Assembly (NCBI GenBank): GCA_943325655.2
Contig: CALPQG020000204.1
Location: 1 to 5,602 of the forward strand
Reading direction: 5' to 3'
Length of the DNA: 5,602 nucleotides
DNA from: Bifidobacterium breve
Lineage (GTDB): Bacteria > Bacteroidota > Bacteroidia > Cytophagales > UBA9547
Position 1 is the stretch's first letter; each line of letters opens with the position of its first letter. The notes beneath the pieces were generated by a model. That model had not been told where the DNA came from. It did no database searches and was given only the letters and a program-made list of their open reading frames with translations. This document shows, piece after piece, positions 1-3,360 of the stretch. Made by a program: the position numbers and the translations under genes.

Positions 1-1
1 C

Positions 2-301
2 TCTCTTGCCGAAATGAAAGATAAATATATCGGGAATGTCGGAACCGTTAACCGTGACGAATATGAATATGAACTTCGTATGGACATTTTGGGGAAAATG
101 ATAAAATCTGCAAGACAGGAACGTCATTTGACTCAAGAAGAACTTGGACAGCTTGTTGGAGTACAGAAAGCTCAAATTTCCAAATTAGAAAGTAGTGCTA
201 ATAGTGCAACTATTGACACAATTTTGAAAGTTTTTAAAGCATTAAAAGCAGAGATTAATTTTAATGTAAAACTTGAAGATAACTTTGTAAAACTCGCTTG
301 A
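2..301 (+). CDS. HigA-like XRE-family antitoxin / HTH regulator, 5' end cut by window edge
   Basis: This is a small DNA-binding protein of the XRE/Cro-C1 helix-turn-helix class. Numbering from the Met at position 14, residues about 26-80 form the HTH domain: LTQEELGQLVGV is the first helix and turn, and QKAQISKLES is the recognition helix. The preceding segment (MKDKYIGNVGT..RDEYEYELR) is the N-terminal extension I know from HigA-like antitoxins of Bacteroidota, where HigB/RelE-type mRNA interferases are usually encoded just upstream. The frame is open leftwards to the window edge (Ser-Leu-Ala-Glu precede the Met), and family members usually carry several residues before this Met. The true start is therefore probably outside the window and position 14 is an internal Met. 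By family knowledge it would neutralise a toxin and repress its own operon. No toxin is visible here, so a stand-alone regulator remains possible. The stop at 299-301 is followed by intron-like sequence. Confidence 0.85.
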   Translation, partial: SLAEMKDKYIGNVGTVNRDEYEYELRMDILGKMIKSARQERHLTQEELGQLVGVQKAQISKLESSANSATIDTILKVFKALKAEINFNVKLEDNFVKLA

Positions 302-320
302 CAAAGAAAACATGCCCATA

Positions 321-356
321 ATCGAGTAGACTGCCGCTAAGCTAAAAGCTTAGCGG
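321..356 (-). ncRNA. Group II intron domain VI-like hairpin and 3' end
   Basis: A perfect ten-pair stem (334-343 with 347-356, loop of three) is followed on the minus strand by CAGTCTACTCGAT, ending at 321. Its position directly after the domain V-like hairpin, and the AT end, fit domain VI and the 3' splice site. It lies 32 bp beyond the stop of the antitoxin gene on the opposite strand, so the hairpin might also act as a transcript end for that gene, although no T-run follows on the + strand. Confidence 0.5.
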
Positions 357-368
357 AGATCCTCTCAC

Positions 369-417
369 ACCACCGTACATTATTGCGATTAAAGCAATAC
401 CTCTCGTATACGGCGGT
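369..417 (-). ncRNA. Group II intron domain V-like hairpin with aberrant apical part
   Basis: On the minus strand ACCGCCGUA (417-409) pairs over nine positions with UACGGUGGU (377-369), including one G-U wobble. It contains a CGC that could be the catalytic triad of domain V. A canonical domain V is about 34 nt, with a two-nucleotide bulge and a short capped upper helix. Here the upper part is instead a separate six-pair stem (399-394 with 386-381) reached across a lopsided internal loop of nine against three nucleotides. The lower helix is therefore conserved and the top remodelled, which argues for loss of catalysis. Confidence 0.55.
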
Positions 418-446
418 TCTCTAAAACAAAGGATTCAACATTTTAA

Positions 447-503
447 AGTTCAGTGCTTTGCTCGTAGGCTTCTCATCCTCTCGCTACTAACACTTCTGCT
501 GAC
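447..503 (-). ncRNA. Domain IV-like stem region of the intron remnant
   Basis: On the minus strand AGUCAG (503-498) can pair with CUGAACU (453-447) with one bulged A. Inside it, GUAG (487-484) can pair with CUAC (467-464). From memory, the string CAGTCAGCAGAAG and the closing ACTGAAC resemble the arm that precedes the maturase start in related introns, where the maturase binds. The pairing is weak by itself, and the assignment rests mainly on its position ahead of the domain V-like hairpin. Confidence 0.35.
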
Positions 504-579
504 TGCTGTGTTTAATATTGCTACATAATGGTTGTTTACTTCTTCACTAACAGCGCAAATTACATCAATCTAAAGCAAT

Positions 580-672
580 TCATCTTGTATCCACAATTTT
601 AGCCTCCATAAAAATCGTTTGAGCCTCTTTCTGGGTTTCGTTGAAGTTTAAATATCTCTTTTTTAAAACCAT
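580..672 (-). pseudogene. Possible remnant: 30-codon reading frame after the HAD gene
   Basis: The frame starts with ATG five bases after the HAD stop, on the same strand, and encodes a polar peptide beginning MVLKKRYLNFNETQKEAQ and ending KIVDTR. It then meets TGA and further stops in the same frame. The close spacing to the HAD gene would suit the first exon of an operon gene cut off by the adjacent intron remnant or a deletion, but I recognise no family. It could equally be chance in AT-rich DNA. The rest of 510-677 shows nothing I can name. Confidence 0.2.
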
Positions 673-677
673 TTTAC

Positions 678-1376
678 TTACCTAAAAATATCTTTCAATG
701 CCAACAACGACTGAATTTCAAAATCCACTTTTGCATCGTGGGTGGTTTGGTTAGGATTAAAATATACTGCTTTGATGCCCGCATTCATCGCGCCAATTAC
801 ATCTGCATCCAGCGTGTCGCCAACCATGAGGCAATGAGGAGGGATTGTTTTTAGGTGATGCAATACATGGTTATAAAATTTGCGTGTTGGTTTTTTGGCT
901 CCAATGGTATCGGCAGTAAAAATCGTTTTGAAATATGGCGCTATTCCGGAAGAAGCCACTTTTATGGCTTGTATGTCGGCAAATCCATTGCTTAAAATAT
1001 GCAATTGGTGACTTTCAGAAAAGTACGCCAATATTTCTATGGTATGCGGAAACAGGTTTCCTTTTTGAGGACAAATGGTAATGTATTCCTCATTAAATGT
1101 TGCTGGAATATGTTGAATCTCCACCCCAATATTGGTGAATGTTTGCTGAATGCGCAGTTCTCGCAATTGGTGTTTGTTGATTTTATTGTGGTTAAACAAC
1201 TCCCACAACGCTCTGTTCACCTGATGAAATTGTGCAATAAACAATTCCATGTCCATTTGATGAAGCTGATTGAAACGGTATTTATCAAACAAAAAGGCCA
1301 GGGTTTCCGCAGAATTTTTGTCAAAATCCCAAAGCGTATGGTCGAGGTCAAAAAACAAGTGTTTGATATTTTTCAT
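678..1376 (-). CDS. yjjG: YjjG-family HAD noncanonical pyrimidine nucleotidase
   Basis: This 232-residue cytosolic haloacid dehalogenase-superfamily phosphatase has all four HAD motifs. Motif I is FFDLDHTLWDF (nucleophile Asp10, general acid Asp12). Motif II is ILSNG (Ser129). Motif III is the Lys at 161/162 in GAKKPTRKFY. Motif IV is MVGDTLDADVIGA (Asp187, Asp192), which binds Mg2+. The region between motifs I and II, about residues 20-110, is the helical C1 cap. The DxDHTLWDF signature, length and motif IV form point to the YjjG group, whose characterised members dephosphorylate noncanonical or damaged pyrimidine nucleoside monophosphates along with dUMP and dTMP, in effect cleaning the nucleotide pool. 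The true substrate here is inferred. The start lies 13 bp after the stop of the ferredoxin gene, so the two are probably one transcript, with this gene second. No strong ribosome binding site is seen, as is usual in Bacteroidota. The + strand frames opposite it are shadows. Confidence 0.88.
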   Translation of the reverse strand: MKNIKHLFFDLDHTLWDFDKNSAETLAFLFDKYRFNQLHQMDMELFIAQFHQVNRALWELFNHNKINKHQLRELRIQQTFTNIGVEIQHIPATFNEEYITICPQKGNLFPHTIEILAYFSESHQLHILSNGFADIQAIKVASSGIAPYFKTIFTADTIGAKKPTRKFYNHVLHHLKTIPPHCLMVGDTLDADVIGAMNAGIKAVYFNPNQTTHDAKVDFEIQSLLALKDIFR

Positions 1377-1389
1377 TTCGGATAAACCA

Positions 1390-1695
1390 TTAAAATTTGA
1401 GACGAAGTCTGTCTACAATTTTATCATTGGCGATATGGCTTGCAACAATTTCGGCGACGTCTTCGTTGGTCACATGACCATAAAATACGCCTTCAGGATA
1501 CACCACCAGCGCTGGCCCTGAACTGCAAACATCCAGGCAACCTGATTTTTGGGCACGAACACTGGTCCTCAATCCATGTGCTCCAAGTTGTTGTTGAAAC
1601 TCGCGAACAAGGTCCATACCACAAGCTTCTCCGCAGCTTTCTTTACCGTTGGTACGTTCATTGGTACAAATAAAGATGTGTTTTTTAAATTTCAT
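1390..1695 (-). CDS. Thioredoxin-like [2Fe-2S] ferredoxin
   Basis: This 101-residue protein has the size and cysteine spacing of the single-domain thioredoxin-fold [2Fe-2S] ferredoxins (Aquifex Fd4 type, related to the NuoE C-terminal domain). Its opening strand KKHIFICTN is typical. Cys10 and Cys21 (spacing of ten) with Cys53 and Cys57 (CLDVC) are the expected cluster ligands, and Cys25 is an extra cysteine. SSGPALVVYPEGVFYG is the conserved stretch after the last ligand, and VTNEDVAEIVASHI is the terminal helix. It would be a small soluble electron carrier or redox sensor in the cytosol. The redox partner is unknown, and nothing beside it is an obvious oxidoreductase. The gene is followed after 13 bp by the HAD nucleotidase. 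It is preceded by a 203-bp leader region with a TATATTTG box at 1857-1864 and a REP-like palindrome. The ATG at 1695 gives a complete fold, so I keep that start. Confidence 0.88.
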   Translation of the reverse strand: MKFKKHIFICTNERTNGKESCGEACGMDLVREFQQQLGAHGLRTSVRAQKSGCLDVCSSGPALVVYPEGVFYGHVTNEDVAEIVASHIANDKIVDRLRLKF

Positions 1696-1762
1696 TGAAG
1701 TACTTTTTTTCTAGAATTTGATAGATAAGTCTTAAGAATTTATGAATTTGCGTTAAGGATTG

Positions 1763-1807
1763 TCCCGAGAATATCGGGATTATTTGAGCTTCCCTCGAAA
1801 AGCGGGA
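1763..1807. repeat. REP-like imperfect palindromes
   Basis: TCCCGAgaataTCGGGA (1763-1779) is a perfect six-pair inverted repeat. It is followed by the looser TCCC...GGGA pair at 1791-1807, and then by GTTCCGAAAG and CCTGACCCGAC remnants to about 1833. The same TCCCGA/TCGGGA core recurs near 3274-3289. If the box at 1857-1864 is the promoter, these hairpins lie in the 5' leader of the ferredoxin transcript and could influence its folding. They look like decayed dispersed repeats rather than a terminator, since no T-run follows. Confidence 0.55.
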
Positions 1808-1856
1808 TGAGTTCCGAAAGCCTGACCCGACACAGCGGTAAACGCACAAATGAATA

Positions 1857-1864
1857 CAAATATA
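1857..1864 (-). promoter_or_regulatory. Candidate -7 box for the ferredoxin-HAD unit
   Basis: On the minus strand this reads TATATTTG, an exact match to the Bacteroidota TAnnTTTG -7 box. It sits in the gap after the arsR-like stop and about 160 bp before the ferredoxin start. A TTG lies upstream, but only 14 nt away against the usual 19-20, so the -33 box is poor. The same octamer precedes the arsR-like gene. Confidence 0.4.
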
Positions 1865-1898
1865 TTTTTCTTGTCTTTCAAGCTTATTCTGAGATAAA

Positions 1899-2312
1899 TT
1901 ATTTATTTAACCTGTTCTGTCGAGGGTCTTTATTGGACCATTTACGGTTTTCAATTTTATAGGCAACGAGTTCTCTATTAGAAAATAAAACCCTGTAATT
2001 TTCAAGGTCTTGCATCATCGTTTGGTCTTTTTCGAGGTATTTGAATATTTGTTCAATGATGTCAAGCACCTCTTCTTTGATATAGTAAAACGTCCACATG
2101 TCTGATTTTTTCAGCCTCACTAAACCCGCGTTTTTGAGATAGTTCATGTGACGAGATGTTTTGGTTTGGGTAAAATCAAGAATCAATTCCAAATCGGTGC
2201 CGCACAACTCCTTGTGGTGCAGCAGCAAGTTCATAATCCTGATTCTTGATTCGTCGCTCATGGATTTGAATACCTGTTGACCAAACTGAAGACTAAAGTT
2301 TTTTAACCTCAT
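1899..2312 (-). CDS. ArsR/SmtB-family winged-helix regulator
   Basis: This 137-residue protein has the ArsR-type winged helix. FKSMSDESRIRIMNLLL (about 15-31) is the conserved helix that usually reads FKALGDPTRLRIL. ELCGTDLELIL (35-45) is the metal-box helix and start of the HTH, and TQTKTSRHMNYLKNAGLV (48-65) is the recognition helix. LKKSDMWTFYYIK (67-79) is the wing. Helices at 80-95 and beyond would form the dimer interface. Members are dimeric cytosolic repressors released by metals or other signals. Here only Cys37 of the classic ELCxC motif remains, so the usual thiol metal site is incomplete. The roughly 40 residues after 95, with a basic tail, exceed the minimal ArsR fold. It is divergent from the secreted-protein gene at 2430 and lies upstream of the ferredoxin/HAD pair. 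Either may be its target, but this is inferred from position only. The ATG at 2312 follows a TATATTTG box at a suitable distance. Confidence 0.88.
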   Translation of the reverse strand: MRLKNFSLQFGQQVFKSMSDESRIRIMNLLLHHKELCGTDLELILDFTQTKTSRHMNYLKNAGLVRLKKSDMWTFYYIKEEVLDIIEQIFKYLEKDQTMMQDLENYRVLFSNRELVAYKIENRKWSNKDPRQNRLNK

Positions 2313-2333
2313 ATTGATAAATTAGAAGAAGAA

Positions 2334-2341
2334 CAAATATA
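2334..2341 (-). promoter_or_regulatory. Candidate -7 box for the arsR-like gene
   Basis: The minus strand reads TATATTTG, an exact TAnnTTTG match, 21 bp before the ATG at 2312. This implies a short leader of roughly 15 nt. No clear TTG -33 box is seen upstream, where the DNA is a run of A and T. The flanking decamer ACAAATATAT (+ strand) is identical to that at the ferredoxin box. Confidence 0.5.
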
Positions 2342-2357
2342 TATTTTTTTATTAGGT

Positions 2358-2371
2358 ATCTTCTATAAGAT
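2358..2371. promoter_or_regulatory. Small inverted repeat, possible operator
   Basis: ATCTT-CTAT-AAGAT is a five-base inverted repeat in the divergent arsR/2430 spacer, 17 bp upstream of the arsR -7 box. ArsR-family dimers bind short AT-rich dyads in such places, so it could be an operator for autoregulation and for the divergent gene. In DNA this AT-rich, a five-base repeat can also arise by chance. Confidence 0.2.
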
Positions 2372-2415
2372 TTTAAGTTAGGGAAATTAAAGTATTTATA
2401 ATAATTGATTACCTT

Positions 2416-2420
2416 AGGGG
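2416..2420 (+). promoter_or_regulatory. Shine-Dalgarno-like AGGGG before the gene at 2430
   Basis: AGGGG lies nine bases before the first of two tandem ATG codons (2430 and 2433). It supports a start at this point, though it cannot tell the two ATGs apart. It stands out because neighbouring genes show no such site. Confidence 0.4.
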
Positions 2421-2429
2421 CATATTAAG

Positions 2430-3080
2430 ATGATGAGAATTTATAAAAACATAATAACCACTCTTGGAGCATTGCTGTTAGTTGTCAGTGCCATGTCTCA
2501 AGGCAAAGACAAGGTAATTCAATTGTCTGGATTGGTGGTTTCAAATGATAGTTTGTACGGCGTTTTTGGTGCGCATTTATATGTGCCCCTAATAGGTAGA
2601 GGAGTATCGACCAATGAAGTGGGCTTTTTTTCTATGCCAGTGGTAGAAGGTGATAGTCTCGTCATTACAGCAGTTGGTTATAAACAACAGTTTTTTAAAG
2701 TACCCAAAACCACCGAAGACAAACTGTCTCTAATGGTTGATTTGAAACAAGATACCCTTGTTCTTCCTGTCATAGAAGTGTTTCCTTACTATACCGAAGA
2801 ATTGTTTAAACAAGCTTTTTTGGCGTTGAAATTACCTGATCAACAATACCAATCGCTTAATTACAACCTGAGCGACAGGGTGATGGCGACCTTATATGCC
2901 AAGTCAGCAATGGATGGAAGCATGAACCACAAGTACTTTATGCAGCAACAGGCATACAAACAAGAAACAAGGTTTATGGCTCCAAGTATTTCGTTGTTAA
3001 ATCCTTTTGCCTGGGCACAGTTTATTCAATCGGTTAAACGTGGTGATTTCAAGAAGAAGAAATACAAAGACGAGCAGTAG
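2430..3080 (+). CDS. Secreted protein with carboxypeptidase-regulatory-like (CarboxypepD_reg) domain
   Basis: This is a 216-residue exported protein. Residues 1-24 are a signal peptide: a short basic start (MMRIYKN), hydrophobic LGALLLVVSA, and a probable cut after AMS or AMSQ. Residues about 30-108 form a beta-sandwich of the CarboxypepD_reg-like type: SGLVVSNDSLYGVFGAHLYV, then GVSTNEVGFFSMP, then GDSLVITAVGYKQQ. These are the strand and turn motifs shared with the N-terminal plugs of Bacteroidota TonB-dependent receptors and other envelope proteins. LPVIEVFPY (112-120) and a helical, partly basic C-terminal part (121-216, ending KKKKYKDEQ) follow. I know this overall pattern as a conserved Bacteroidota protein without an assigned function. 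No lipobox or C-terminal sorting domain is seen, so it is likely periplasmic or envelope-associated. It is divergent from the arsR-like gene and convergent with the CAP/OmpA gene. Its role is unknown. Confidence 0.85.
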   Translation: MMRIYKNIITTLGALLLVVSAMSQGKDKVIQLSGLVVSNDSLYGVFGAHLYVPLIGRGVSTNEVGFFSMPVVEGDSLVITAVGYKQQFFKVPKTTEDKLSLMVDLKQDTLVLPVIEVFPYYTEELFKQAFLALKLPDQQYQSLNYNLSDRVMATLYAKSAMDGSMNHKYFMQQQAYKQETRFMAPSISLLNPFAWAQFIQSVKRGDFKKKKYKDEQ

Positions 3081-3166
3081 TATTTTTTTGATTGATTGTA
3101 ACTATTGTGTTAATTGTATTTTTAATTATTTGAAAACTTTGAAGTTCATAAATTCGAATGGCTATC

Positions 3167-3198
3167 ATTGATTTGGGATAATATTGATTTGAAATAAT
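3167..3198. repeat. 16-bp tandem duplication
   Basis: ATTGATTTGGGATAAT (3167-3182) is followed directly by ATTGATTTGAAATAAT (3183-3198), with two differences, and then by a partial third start, ATTTATTGG. It lies in the non-coding gap between convergent genes and most likely arose by slippage. Confidence 0.7.
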
Positions 3199-3228
3199 AT
3201 TTATTGGTAGGATAATTTTTAGGGCGAT

Positions 3229-3289
3229 TCCCGGGCTATCGGCACTCTCCCGATAAAAATTGGGATCAAACAATCCCGAAGCATCGGGA
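3229..3289. repeat. Cluster of TCCCGA/TCGGGA palindromes in the convergent gap
   Basis: Three units are packed together. The first, TCCCGGGCTATCGG, starts at 3229 and is degenerate. The second is TCCCGAtaaaaatTTGGGA-like (3248-3265, six pairs with one G-U). The third is TCCCGAagcaTCGGGA (3274-3289, six perfect pairs). The core matches the palindrome at 1763. The position between two convergent genes suits a two-way transcription stop, but no T-run follows either side, so I call it a repeat rather than a terminator. Confidence 0.6.
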
Positions 3290-3313
3290 CTATCCCTATC
3301 GCAAAATCCTAGA

Positions 3314-3327
3314 TCTTAATATTAAGA
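3314..3327. repeat. AT-rich perfect 14-bp palindrome
   Basis: TCTTAATATTAAGA is a loop-free perfect palindrome 34 bp past the stop of the CAP/OmpA gene. A second weak inverted repeat, GTTTG/CAAAC (3340-3344 with 3354-3358), lies between it and the gene. Either might help end that transcript, or the palindrome could be a protein site. The evidence is the symmetry alone. The rest of 3081-3360 shows no gene. Confidence 0.3.
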
Positions 3328-3360
3328 AATTTAATGGAAGTTTGATTTAATAACAAACCC

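Larger units (their letters stand above)
321..510 (-). mobile_element. Degenerate, ORF-less, 5'-truncated group II intron remnant (3' portion)
   Basis: Read on the minus strand, this stretch has the order of the 3' part of a bacterial group II intron: a domain IV-like arm (about 503-447), a domain V-like hairpin (417-369), a domain VI-like hairpin (356-334) and a terminal CTACTCGAT ending at 321, which agrees with the AY 3' end of such introns. The strings GAACCGCCGTATACGAGA and GTACGGTGGTGTGAGAGG match my recollection of domain V and its flank in intron families common in Bacteroidota. No reverse transcriptase/maturase gene is present. Where it should start, the sequence holds only six codons and a stop (441 to 421, MLNPLF). 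The roughly 500 nt of domains I-III expected upstream cannot fit before the HAD gene, and no GTGCG-type 5' end is visible. I infer a 5'-truncated, internally deleted, non-mobile relic. The 5' boundary is uncertain, anywhere from about 505 to 580. Confidence 0.6.

Noticed and set aside
334..356. Rho-independent terminator for the antitoxin gene
   Set aside because: The hairpin is perfect, but no T-run follows on the + strand, and its sequence and place fit domain VI of the intron remnant better.
999..1673. Three + strand reading frames (999-1385, 1270-1521, 1440-1673)
   Set aside because: They lie opposite the well-supported HAD and ferredoxin genes, overlap one another and show no recognisable domain.
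3049..3273. Minus-strand 74-codon reading frame
   Set aside because: It covers the end of the 2430 gene, the tandem duplication and a palindrome. Its composition is that of translated AT-rich spacer and repeats.
3229..3289. CRISPR-like or terminator array
   Set aside because: The units are short, unequal palindromes without constant spacers, and no T-run follows. A REP-like cluster explains them better.
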